In this document: piece by piece, positions 54,719-62,747 of the stretch
Layout of the letters: every line of letters starts with the position of its first letter
Position numbering within the stretch: the first letter of the stretch is position 1
Assembly: GCA_018780645.1 (NCBI GenBank)
Contig: JADMJJ010000007.1
Span: 62,001 to 126,000, forward strand
Origin: Burkholderiaceae bacterium
Lineage (GTDB): Bacteria > Pseudomonadota > Gammaproteobacteria > Burkholderiales > Burkholderiaceae_C
Length of the DNA stretch: 64,000 nucleotides
Reading direction: 5' to 3'
Position numbers and translations under genes: made by a program
Notes under the pieces: generated by a model
Seen by the model: only the letters and a program-made list of their open reading frames with translations
Database searches by the model: none
What the model was told of the DNA's origin: nothing

Positions 54719-55741
54719 ATGGCACGTGTAGATTTGGCCGCCGTCACCCAGTGGATCACGGTGGCGGTGCAGCAGTTTCCGGGCGACCTGGCCACCCAGG
54801 TGGCCGAGCGCCAGGGCGTGACCCGCGCCACTGCGCAAAAAACGTTGAAGCGCCTGATCGAGCTGCAGTGGCTGGTGCGCAAGGGCACGCCGCGCAAGCC
54901 GGTCTACGAGCCCGGCCTGCTGCGCCAGGTCGTGCGCCGCTATCCGCTGGAGGGTCTGGATGAAGACGTGCCCTGGGCGCGCGACTTCGCGCCGCATTTC
55001 GCACTGTCCGACGAGGTGTTCCGCCTCGCCCAGCATGCCTTCACCGAGCTTCTTAACAATGCCGTCGACCACAGCGAGGGCACGAGCGTGACGGTGTCGA
55101 TGCGCCAGACCGGCAGCCATCTGCAGCTGCTGGTGTCGGACGACGGCCGGGGGGTGTTCAACAAGATCAACGAAGTCTTCAAGATCGATGATCCGGCCAT
55201 GGCGATGCTGGAGTTGAGCAAGGGCAAGCTGACCAGCCAGCCCGATCGCCACACCGGCCGCGGCCTGTTCTTCACCGCCAAGATGGCCGATGTGTTCGAT
55301 CTGCATGCCAACGAGACCGCCTACCAGCACCGGGAGTGGGAAGAGGGGTTGTGGCAGCGCGGCCGGCCGGTGTGCCGTTCGGGCACCTCGGTGTTCGTGG
55401 CTTTCGGGCTGGAGTCACGCCGCAGCGTTGATGAGGTGCTGCGGCGCTTCAGCGAGGACGGCAAGGGCTATGACTTCGAGCGCACGCTGGTGCCGCTGAA
55501 GCTGCTGCTGGAGGGCCACTCCGGTCTGGAGTCGCGCTCGCAGGCCAAACGGGTGGGCGCGCGGCTGCAGCAGTTCAAGCGGGCCGACCTCGATTTCGAG
55601 GGCGTCAACGACGTGGGTCATGCCTTTGCCGACGAGCTGTTCCGCGTCTTCGCCCGCCAGCATCCGCAGCTGCGCCTGGTGCCGCTGAACATGGGGCCGC
55701 GGGTGGCGGCGCTGGTGCAAACCATCATCGAGTCGGCTTAG
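54719..55741 (+). CDS. wHTH-HATPase-DUF4325 regulatory protein
   Basis: 340 residues in three parts: an N-terminal winged helix (~10-70, VAERQGVTRATAQKTLKRLIELQWLV), a GHKL ATPase (~85-230) and a DUF4325/STAS-like domain (~250-320). The GHKL ATPase has the N-box ELLNNAVDH (110-118), G1 DDGRG (141-145) and G2 GRGLF (180-184). There is no phospho-accepting His, so it is not a normal kinase. The combination recalls anti-sigma/anti-anti-sigma partner switches fused into one DNA-binding protein. Monocistronic; it converges with cpdB. Confidence 0.85.
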   Translation: MARVDLAAVTQWITVAVQQFPGDLATQVAERQGVTRATAQKTLKRLIELQWLVRKGTPRKPVYEPGLLRQVVRRYPLEGLDEDVPWARDFAPHFALSDEVFRLAQHAFTELLNNAVDHSEGTSVTVSMRQTGSHLQLLVSDDGRGVFNKINEVFKIDDPAMAMLELSKGKLTSQPDRHTGRGLFFTAKMADVFDLHANETAYQHREWEEGLWQRGRPVCRSGTSVFVAFGLESRRSVDEVLRRFSEDGKGYDFERTLVPLKLLLEGHSGLESRSQAKRVGARLQQFKRADLDFEGVNDVGHAFADELFRVFARQHPQLRLVPLNMGPRVAALVQTIIESA

Positions 55742-57645
55742 TCCACCAACTCGTACAGCGCCGACCCGTCCCCGTTGTCCTTGACCAGCTTCACCCGCGG
55801 TGTGGCCGCCAAGTGGGCGATGCCCCCCGCACCCGACTGGAAGCGCAGCTTCACCCCCGGCACCGGCAGCACCCGCCAGTTGCCATCGGCCGTTGGATTG
55901 AAACGCTTGACGCCGGCCAGGTACTGGGCCACCGCCTCGCGGTTCTCCTCGGGTGCATCAACCACGATCTTGCCGGCGTTGGCGCCCGGGAAATTGCCGC
56001 CGCCATTGGCCCGGTAGTTGTTGGTCACGACCAGGAATTCGGCTTCGTCGGCCACCGGCCTGCCCTGATGGCGCAGATTGACGATGCGCCGCCCGCCGCC
56101 CGCCAGGCGTTTGCCATCGGCGTCGTAGCGCGCGGCCTGCGTCACGTCGATCTCGTAGCTGAGGCCATCCAGTGTGTCGAAGTTGTACGAGCGGAACGTC
56201 GGCTCCAGCAGGTCCTGCTCGGGTGCGCCCTTGGGGTCGATCTGTCGGAAGTTGCCGGCCGCCATCTCCAGCCACTCGCGCACCTCGGCGCCTGTCAGCT
56301 TCAGCGCCTTGATGGTGTTCGGGTAGACGTAGAGATCGGCCACGTTCTTGATCGCGATCGTGCCGGCCGGGATGTCGGTATAGCTGTTCCAGCCCTGGCG
56401 GCCACCGGACTTGAACGGTGCCGAGGCCGACAGCAGCGGCAGCTTCTCGTAGGCCGTGCCCTGCACGGCACGGGCCATATAGGCCAGCTGCGCCTGCGAC
56501 ACCACCTGCACCGAGGGGTCATCCATGACCAGCGCGAAATAGCTGTGGATGGGCGCCAGGCTTTGCGCCACCGCGCCGCGCACATAGGCCAGGGTGTCGG
56601 CATGCTCGGTGGCGATGGCGGTGGCCACCCGCGGGTCGGCATCCACCAGCGCGCGGCGGGTGGCGCGCTGGTAGATGGGGCGGATCTCGGCGCGGCTGTC
56701 CACCACCTTCCAGGCGCCCGAGGCATTGTCCAGGCGCAGATCGATCACGCCGAGATGGTCGCCCCAGCGGCCGGGCATCACTGCCGGCACGCCGTGGATG
56801 CTGGCCTTGGCCAGATCGACGCCCGGATAGCCGGCAAAGTCCTTGCCCGGAAACTCGGCATGGGCATGGCCCAGCAGCAGCGCGTCTATGCCCTGTACCT
56901 GAGCCAGCTGCACGGCAGCGTTCTCGGCCAGCGTTCCCGGGTCGGTCTTCTCCAGGCCGCTGTGGGCGATGGCCACCACCAGCTGGGCGCCCTGGGCGCG
57001 AAGCTCGGGCACCAGCCGGCGGGCGGTTTCGACGATGTCTCGGGCCACCACCTTGCCGTCAAGGTTCTGCTTGTCCCAGGTCATGATCTGCGGCGGCACG
57101 AAGCCGATCACGCCGATCTTCAGGACGTGCGGCTGGCCGGCCTCGTCGGTGAAGCGGCGCTCCAGGATCACATAGGGTGTGAAGGCATGACGCTGTGGCG
57201 CATCGGCCAGCATCACATTGGCGCTGACGTAGGGAAACTTCGCGCCGGCAATCGCCCGGCGCAAGAAGGGCAGGCCGTAGTTGAATTCGTGGTTGCCGAT
57301 ATTGGCGGCATCGACCTCCAGCAGGTTCAGGACCTTGTAGGCCGGATGCACCTCGCCCGGCTTCAGCGGCTTGACCTTGGCCACCAGATCGCCCAGTGGG
57401 CTGCCCTGCAGCAGGTCGCCGTTGTCGAACAACAGGCTGTTGCGCGCCTCGGCCCGCGCCGCCTTGATCAGGGTCACGGTCTTGGCCAGGCCGTACTCGT
57501 CGGTCGCCTTGTCCTGGTAATAGTCGTAGTTGACTAGGTTCATGTGCACGTCGCTGGTCTGCAGCAGGCGCAGCTTCAGCTCGGCGGCATGGGCGGTGCT
57601 GGCCAGCAGGGCGGCCAGGAGCAGGAGGCGTGGTGTGGGGCTCAT
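55738..57645 (-). CDS. cpdB: 2',3'-cyclic-nucleotide 2'-phosphodiesterase / 3'-nucleotidase
   Basis: 635 residues with a signal peptide (RLLLLAALLASTAHA). The calcineurin-like N-terminus carries LLQTSDVHMNLVNYDYYQDK, LFDNGDLLQGSPLGD, NIGNHEFNYGLPFL and LLLGHAHAEFPG. The 5'-nucleotidase C-terminal domain follows (FLVVTNNYRANGGGNFPG). It is a periplasmic enzyme releasing nucleosides from 2',3'-cyclic and 3' nucleotides. The gene is separated from the upstream AAA+ gene by a REP doublet. Confidence 0.93.
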   Translation of the reverse strand: MSPTPRLLLLAALLASTAHAAELKLRLLQTSDVHMNLVNYDYYQDKATDEYGLAKTVTLIKAARAEARNSLLFDNGDLLQGSPLGDLVAKVKPLKPGEVHPAYKVLNLLEVDAANIGNHEFNYGLPFLRRAIAGAKFPYVSANVMLADAPQRHAFTPYVILERRFTDEAGQPHVLKIGVIGFVPPQIMTWDKQNLDGKVVARDIVETARRLVPELRAQGAQLVVAIAHSGLEKTDPGTLAENAAVQLAQVQGIDALLLGHAHAEFPGKDFAGYPGVDLAKASIHGVPAVMPGRWGDHLGVIDLRLDNASGAWKVVDSRAEIRPIYQRATRRALVDADPRVATAIATEHADTLAYVRGAVAQSLAPIHSYFALVMDDPSVQVVSQAQLAYMARAVQGTAYEKLPLLSASAPFKSGGRQGWNSYTDIPAGTIAIKNVADLYVYPNTIKALKLTGAEVREWLEMAAGNFRQIDPKGAPEQDLLEPTFRSYNFDTLDGLSYEIDVTQAARYDADGKRLAGGGRRIVNLRHQGRPVADEAEFLVVTNNYRANGGGNFPGANAGKIVVDAPEENREAVAQYLAGVKRFNPTADGNWRVLPVPGVKLRFQSGAGGIAHLAATPRVKLVKDNGDGSALYELVD

Positions 57646-57670
57646 GGCCTACATGCTAGCGGCAGATGGG

Positions 57671-57734
57671 GTCGGCCCCGGATTGCATCCGGGCTACGGA
57701 ATCCATGTGGCCCGGATGCAATCCGGGGGCCGAC
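57671..57734. repeat. REP doublet (REPIN-like inverted pair)
   Basis: Two REP units face each other: each has a GTAG/GTGG head and a CCCGGAT-GCA-ATCCGGG hairpin, giving arms of 24-25 bases with one bulged G around a 15-base loop. The GTAG head followed by a palindrome is the hallmark of REPs mobilised by RAYT transposases. It starts next to the AAA+ stop codon and may terminate or stabilise its transcript. No RAYT gene is in the window. Confidence 0.85.
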
Positions 57735-60044
57735 TCAGTGCTTGAACCCAATCGCCCGCCGCTGCCGCACCTCGGGCTTGACGCGGTGCTCGGCCTCCAG
57801 CTGCGACAGGAATTCGTCCGGTTCGAAGCCCTCGCCGAGGATGTCCACCTGGCGCTTGACGTTGGCGAAGTCGCCGGGCGTCAGCTCGTCCAGCTCGGCC
57901 AGGCGCTGGCGCTGCTCATGACTCATCGAAGCGGCCATGCCGTCCAGTGCCTCGGCCACGAACATGCGCTCGCGCTGCTCCGGCATCAGCGCCTTGAAAC
58001 GGATCTTGAAGGTGAAGCGGCGCAGGGCGGCCTCGTCCAGCTCCTCGAACAGATTGGTCGTGCAGATGAAGATGCCGGGAAAGCGCTCCATGCCCTGCAG
58101 CATCTCGTTGACCTCGCTGAGTTCGTAGCTGCGCTCGGCCAGGCGACGGCTGCGCAGGAAGCTGTCGGCCTCGTCGAGCAGCAGCACGGCGTCCTCTGTG
58201 GCCGCGGCGTCGAACATGCGCGCCATATTCTGTTCGGTCTCGCCGACGAACTTGCTGGCGATGTCGCTGGCCTGGCGGATCATCAGCGGCTTCTGCAGCG
58301 CCTGGGCGATGTGCTCGGCCAGCGCCGTCTTGCCGCTGCCGGGCGGGCCGAAGAAGCACAGGCAGCCGGCACCGCGCCGCTTCAGCGCCTCGACGACGCG
58401 GGCGATCTCGAAGCGCGATTCGGTGTTCAGCAGGCTCAGGTCGTAGCGGGTGACCACCGGCCTGGCGCCTCTCTCGCGGGCGTCATGGCCCAGCGCCTTG
58501 TCGGCGTTCTGCAATTGGCGCTCGATCAGCGACTCGACCGCCCGATCCGCGCCCGGGGATCCCGCAAGCTGCGCAAACCGCACCGCCGTGCGAATTTGCG
58601 CAGGCGTCAGGCCCCTGCGTTCGCAGAGTCTCTCTTGAAAGCCTGCGCTAACTTCCACGCCCTGAAGCGCGCGATTCACCAGCGCCAGCCGTGCCCCTGG
58701 CGGCGGCGACTTGAGCTCCAGGTGGTACTGGAAACGGCGCCTGAAGGCCGGGTCTATCTGCTCGATCCGGTTGGTGACCCAGATCACCGGCACCGGATTC
58801 GTCTCCAGGATCTGGTTCACCCAGGCCTTGCCGCTGACGCTGCTGGAGGGCGCGCCCTCGCCCGAGGAGTCGAGCCTGGCGATCAGCTGGGCGGTGTCGC
58901 TGGACAGCGGCGGGAACACATCCTCGACCTCGTCGAACAGCAGGGCGACCTTGTGGCCCCCCTTCAGGAACACCTGGCTGATCTGCAGCGAGCGGTAGCG
59001 GTCGCGGCCGGTCAGCGAATTGCCGTCGCGGTCGGCGTACTCGACCTCGTACAGATCCAGGCCGGCGCTCTGCGCCGCCACCTTGGCCAGCTCGGTCTTG
59101 CCGGTGCCCGGCGGGCCGTAGAGCAGCACATTGACGCCCGGCGCCTTGCGCTCGACCGCATTGCTGAGCAGGGACGTCAGCACGCCGAGGTCTTCGCTGA
59201 CGAAATGGAAGTCGCCCGGCGCCAGCTCGCTCCTGGTGGCCGGCCGGGTGAACACGGCCATCAGGTCGGACGGGCCCTGGTACTCGCGCATCAGCACCGG
59301 CGGCAGCTGCTCGCTGACCTTCATCAGGTCGGCCAGGTCGGTGATGTTGTGCTCCGAGATCAGGTTCTCGACCATGCCGATGCGTTCCAGCCGCGAGCCG
59401 GCGCGCAGCGCCTCGGCCACTTCCTGCTCGTTGACGCCGGCCACGGCGGCGATGGCAGCAAAGGCCTCCTGGGCGTTGTTGACCTTGAACTCGACCAGCA
59501 GGCCGCGCAATTCGCGCTGGTAGCGGGCCAGCGTCCCGTAGAGCAGCAGCGCGCGCTCGGCCGGGTTCAGCTGCAGCAGATCGGCCAGGGCATCGATATT
59601 CTTCTCGACGAGGGTGGATTCCTTCTTGAGCTGGCGCTCCAGCCATTCGCAGGTCGTGCCCAGCACGGACAGCAGGTCCTTGGGCGCGTCCTTGATGTAT
59701 TCGTCGATGTAGAAGAACAGCGACCCTTCTTCATAGGGGCCGTGCCAGACGCCGTAGCGCTTCAGAAAAGCCTCGTCGCCGAGCGATTCATGATCGCGCC
59801 AGGCCTCGTTGCTCTTGCAGCGTTGGGCCAGAAAGCCGCGCACCCGGGCCAGCACGCTGGCGGGCCAGACCAGATGGCGGCCGACGAAGGAGAGCAGGCC
59901 GGCGCAGTCGCGCCTGAGGTTGAAGCGGGCCGCGTGCTTGAGCGTCAGCGTGAGGACGAACTGCGAGCACATGCGGTCCAGCACCGGTGCCTCTTTGAGG
60001 CCGGGCGAAGGCAGCAGGTGCGCGTCTGACAGACGCTTGGCCAT
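57735..60044 (-). CDS. Two-module AAA+ ATPase
   Basis: 769 residues. A ~220-residue N-domain (LDRMCSQFVLTLTLKHAARFNL..., no known fold recognised) precedes two AAA+ modules. Module 1 (~265-450) has GPPGTGKTELA and LLFDEVEDVF; module 2 (~520-690) has GPPGSGKTALA and VLLLDEADSF, with sensor-like TNLFEELDEA and arginine-finger region ALRRFTFK. Both look catalytically intact. The arrangement resembles cytosolic disassembly or quality-control ATPases, but the N-domain does not identify a partner. DUF3567 is upstream and cpdB downstream; an adaptor or substrate is unknown. Confidence 0.85.
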   Translation of the reverse strand: MAKRLSDAHLLPSPGLKEAPVLDRMCSQFVLTLTLKHAARFNLRRDCAGLLSFVGRHLVWPASVLARVRGFLAQRCKSNEAWRDHESLGDEAFLKRYGVWHGPYEEGSLFFYIDEYIKDAPKDLLSVLGTTCEWLERQLKKESTLVEKNIDALADLLQLNPAERALLLYGTLARYQRELRGLLVEFKVNNAQEAFAAIAAVAGVNEQEVAEALRAGSRLERIGMVENLISEHNITDLADLMKVSEQLPPVLMREYQGPSDLMAVFTRPATRSELAPGDFHFVSEDLGVLTSLLSNAVERKAPGVNVLLYGPPGTGKTELAKVAAQSAGLDLYEVEYADRDGNSLTGRDRYRSLQISQVFLKGGHKVALLFDEVEDVFPPLSSDTAQLIARLDSSGEGAPSSSVSGKAWVNQILETNPVPVIWVTNRIEQIDPAFRRRFQYHLELKSPPPGARLALVNRALQGVEVSAGFQERLCERRGLTPAQIRTAVRFAQLAGSPGADRAVESLIERQLQNADKALGHDARERGARPVVTRYDLSLLNTESRFEIARVVEALKRRGAGCLCFFGPPGSGKTALAEHIAQALQKPLMIRQASDIASKFVGETEQNMARMFDAAATEDAVLLLDEADSFLRSRRLAERSYELSEVNEMLQGMERFPGIFICTTNLFEELDEAALRRFTFKIRFKALMPEQRERMFVAEALDGMAASMSHEQRQRLAELDELTPGDFANVKRQVDILGEGFEPDEFLSQLEAEHRVKPEVRQRRAIGFKH

Positions 60045-60069
60045 GGGCAGCTCCTCACAAGCAAACGAC

Positions 60070-60133
60070 GGGCCGTTCCCTAGTTTGCTTGTCCCCCTCG
60101 GGGGGCCTGGCGCCTAGCGACAGGTCTGGGGGC
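60070..60133. repeat. Dispersed palindromic repeat, copy 3, upstream of the AAA+ gene
   Basis: GGGCCGTTCCCTAG ... GTCCCCCTCGGGGGGCCTGG ... TCTGGGGGC. Same core as copies 1 and 2 but between genes: in the 164-base gap after DUF3567 and before the AAA+ ribosome binding site. The rest of the gap shows no other feature. Confidence 0.75.
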
Positions 60134-60208
60134 ACGCGCACAGGGATGCCCCATCTTGGATCAGGCCGCGGCGCAGGGCAAGCCCTGCGGCGTGACTTAA
60201 GGCGCGAC

Positions 60209-60496
60209 TCAGTGCATGACCACGGGGTGTTGACTCATGGACGCGTAAGTCTCGATGTAGTCATCGATCTCTTCTTCGGACGGGTCGCCTTCGATAAGCG
60301 CCTGCACGCCCAGCTTGAAGCTTTCGGCCAGCGCGCCTTCGATGAAGATTTCCTTGCGGGCGAACTTGTCGACGATTTCGTAGCCGCCGCGGCTCAGGGA
60401 CTCGTCGCCTGCCTGCAGCTGGGGATTGCCCAGATTCGGCACCGGCACGTCGAATTGCACGACCACAAAGCTGTCCGAGTTGTAGAGCATTTGCAT
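60209..60496 (-). CDS. DUF3567 family protein
   Basis: 95 residues (MQMLYNSDSFVVVQFDVP..., RGGYEIVDKFARKEIFIEGALAESFKLGVQALI, acidic tail DPSEEEIDDYIETYASM). This is the betaproteobacterial DUF3567 family, a useful lineage marker. A strong AAGGAG precedes the start. Function unknown; the protein is small, acidic and cytoplasmic. Hairpins lie in the promoter region upstream (60530-60591). Confidence 0.88.
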   Translation of the reverse strand: MQMLYNSDSFVVVQFDVPVPNLGNPQLQAGDESLSRGGYEIVDKFARKEIFIEGALAESFKLGVQALIEGDPSEEEIDDYIETYASMSQHPVVMH

Positions 60497-60529
60497 GTGG
60501 GTACTCCTTTGCAGCTAACTGTGGCCAAT

Positions 60530-60591
60530 GGCAGGTATTTCAACCTGCCTGGGCCGCCATCGGTCCGGCGAAGCATTGACGCTCTCAGCGT
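60530..60591. other. Two hairpins upstream of the DUF3567 gene
   Basis: GGCAGGT-ATTTCA-ACCTGCC (60530-60549) and ACGCT-CTC-AGCGT (60579-60591) lie in the 149-base gap between the DUF3108 stop and the DUF3567 start. They may end the DUF3108 message or regulate DUF3567. Confidence 0.4.
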
Positions 60592-60645
60592 GACAGTTTC
60601 ATCGGCCGGCGCCACCCTCGGCTTGAGGGGGTTGTGTCCACAAGT

Positions 60646-61608
60646 TCACGGTGTGGCCAGCTCTTTGTTCAGGCTCATTTCGAGCGCCTGCTCGCTGTTG
60701 TCCCGGCTCCAGCGCAGGCGTACCGGCAGAAAGTGGCGCTGCGGGTCCAGCCAGATGTCGATCTGCGGCTCGTAGGGACCCTCGGGCAGGCGTTGCAAAA
60801 ACACCGCAGATTCGACCCGGCCGACCGGCAGCTCCAGTGTTTGCGGGGCCTGGACGACGAAACGCCAGGTCTGCAGCTGGCCCTGCCGGGCCGCCACCGG
60901 CAGCAGCACCGACTCGCCCGGCGCGAAAGCCTGCGGATCGGCGGCGACAATGGCCGCAAGCTGCAGCATCCAGCTGAGCCGGTCTTGCGCACCGGCGGGC
61001 AGTGGCAGTTCCTGGCTGGAGCCGGAGAAGCTGATCTTGCCGGCCTCACGCTGGAAGTTGGTGGCGCGCCTTGCGCGGCCGCCTCGCTCGTCGGTCTGGC
61101 GCAGCGGGGCGAGGCCCGCGCCGTCGATGCCGCCCCGGCTGACCCAAGCGGGCAGCGGTCGATCGTCCAGCCAGCGCTCCAGCCGGGCCTCGTAGCGCTC
61201 GGGCGATGGGCGCCAGCTCAGCAGGGCCTCGCCCTTTGCGGGGCCGCGCCTGAGCTCATAGCTGAGCAGCGCGGCCGGCGCGAGCCGGGTGGCGTGGCCG
61301 GGCGTGGCCTGGGAAATTACAGCTGGCGTCTCGGCCGGCTCAGCGGGCGTTTGAACCGGGCTCCTCACCGGGCGGGCCGGTGCTGGCGCCGGCTCGACAG
61401 CAGGCGCTGGCCGAGGCGCCGCCGGAGGCGGCGGCGCCACCTGGACGGCGACCACCGCCGCGGCACTGGAAGCTGTCCCTTCATCCGGCGCATGCAGCAC
61501 CGTCAGCAGCGTGCCATGCAGGGCCAAGGCCAGCACCCCGGCGCCCAGCCAGGCACGGCGCCGGCGGGGCAGTCCGGCAGGGGGCGGTGAGTGCGGCGGC
61601 CAAGTCAT
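60646..61608 (-). CDS. DUF3108 domain protein with Pro-rich TonB-like linker
   Basis: The start at 61608 (MTWPPHSPPPAGLPRRRRAWL) is preferred; the ORF extends upstream. 320 residues: one N-terminal membrane anchor (AWLGAGVLALALHGTLLTVL) is followed by a TonB-like Pro/Ala/Val linker (VAPPPPAAPRPAPAVEPAPAP). The C-terminal DUF3108 domain follows (LLSYELRRGPAKGEALLSWRPSPERYEARL, FLQRLPEGPYEPQIDIWLDPQRHFLPVRL). Anchored periplasmic protein; role unknown. Divergent from the FAH-family gene, overlapping only upstream sequence. Confidence 0.8.
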   Translation of the reverse strand: MTWPPHSPPPAGLPRRRRAWLGAGVLALALHGTLLTVLHAPDEGTASSAAAVVAVQVAPPPPAAPRPAPAVEPAPAPARPVRSPVQTPAEPAETPAVISQATPGHATRLAPAALLSYELRRGPAKGEALLSWRPSPERYEARLERWLDDRPLPAWVSRGGIDGAGLAPLRQTDERGGRARRATNFQREAGKISFSGSSQELPLPAGAQDRLSWMLQLAAIVAADPQAFAPGESVLLPVAARQGQLQTWRFVVQAPQTLELPVGRVESAVFLQRLPEGPYEPQIDIWLDPQRHFLPVRLRWSRDNSEQALEMSLNKELATP

Positions 61609-61654
61609 CGGACAATGCTGCCATTCGCGTCCAACCCGCACCATCCCCCTCAAG

Positions 61655-62656
61655 ATGAAACTCGCCACCTACAAAGACGGCTCGCGCGACGGCCAGCTGG
61701 TCGTCGTGTCCAAGGACCTGAGCACCGCCCACTATGCCAATGGCGTGGCAACGCGGCTGCAACAGGTGCTGGACGACTGGAATTTCATGTCGCCCCAGCT
61801 CGATGACATCTACGTCAACCTGAACCACGGCAAGGCCCGCCATGCCTTCAACTTCGACCCCAAGCTGTGCATGGCGCCGCTGCCACGGGCCTACCAGTGG
61901 GCCGACGGCTCGGCCTTCATCAACCATGTGGAGCTGGTGCGCAAGGCGCGTGGCGCGGAGGTGCCGGCCGGCTTCTATACCGACCCCTTGATGTACCAGG
62001 GCGGCAGCGACGATTTCCTGGGCCCCTGCGACAACGCCATCTTCACCAGCGAGGCCTGGGGCATCGACTTCGAGGCCGAGCTGGCGGTGATCACTGGCGA
62101 CATCGCCATGGGCACGGCGCCGCAGCAGGCGCTGGAGGGGGTGCGGCTCTTGATGCTGGCCAATGACTGGAGCCTGCGCAATCTGATCCCGGGCGAGCTG
62201 GCCAAGGGCTTCGGCTTCTTCCAGAGCAAACCGGCCACCGCCTTCAGCCCGGTGGCCGTGACTCCCGACGAGTTGGGCCCGGCCTGGTCCGGCGGGCGCG
62301 TGCACCTGAAGCTGCAGAGCATGTGGAACGGCCAGCGCGTCGGTCTGTGCGATGCCGGCGAGGAAATGACCTTCCACTTCGGCCAGCTGATCGCCCATAT
62401 CGCCAAGACGCGGAATGTGCGCGCCGGCTCCATCGTCGGCTCGGGCACCGTCAGCAACAAGGACTGGTCGCGCGGCTACAGCTGCATTGCCGAGAAGCGA
62501 GCGATCGAAACGATCGAGTCTGGCGAGGCCAGGACCGAGTTCATGAAGTTCGGCGACACCATACGCATCGAAATGAAGGGGGCCGACGGCATGAGCATCT
62601 TCGGCGCCATCGACCAGGACGTCGTGCCCCTGCACCCTGCGGAGCAGGCCGGTTAG
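61655..62656 (+). CDS. Fumarylacetoacetate hydrolase family protein
   Basis: 333 residues from ATG 61655. The FAH fold is visible: metal ligands in WGIDFEAELAVITGD, then LMLANDWSLRNLIPGELAKGFGFFQSKPATAFSP and HIAKTRNVRAGSIVGSGTVSNKD. The N-terminal ~75 residues (LATYKDGSRDGQLVVVSKDL) are the usual linker domain. Members split C-C bonds in fumarylacetoacetate or act on related diketo acids; no tyrosine- or catechol-pathway gene is adjacent, so the substrate is open. Confidence 0.9.
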   Translation: MKLATYKDGSRDGQLVVVSKDLSTAHYANGVATRLQQVLDDWNFMSPQLDDIYVNLNHGKARHAFNFDPKLCMAPLPRAYQWADGSAFINHVELVRKARGAEVPAGFYTDPLMYQGGSDDFLGPCDNAIFTSEAWGIDFEAELAVITGDIAMGTAPQQALEGVRLLMLANDWSLRNLIPGELAKGFGFFQSKPATAFSPVAVTPDELGPAWSGGRVHLKLQSMWNGQRVGLCDAGEEMTFHFGQLIAHIAKTRNVRAGSIVGSGTVSNKDWSRGYSCIAEKRAIETIESGEARTEFMKFGDTIRIEMKGADGMSIFGAIDQDVVPLHPAEQAG

Positions 62657-62663
62657 TGGGCCG

Positions 62664-62687
62664 ACTCCAGCCGTTTTTGGCCGGAGT
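62664..62687. terminator. Hairpin after the FAH-family gene
   Basis: ACTCCAGCC and GGCCGGAGT pair (one A/C mismatch) around GTTTTT, eight bases after the stop. Likely terminator, since a separate promoter is expected for the binding-protein gene. Confidence 0.6.
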
Positions 62688-62747
62688 GCGACTTTGTTCG
62701 CGGAAGTGATTAGGGCTGGCGTCAGCTTCAAGATTCATCATGTTGCG

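Noticed and set aside
57666-60029. 787-residue plus-strand ORF
   Set aside because: Complement of the AAA+ gene; composition and lack of motifs mark it as a shadow.
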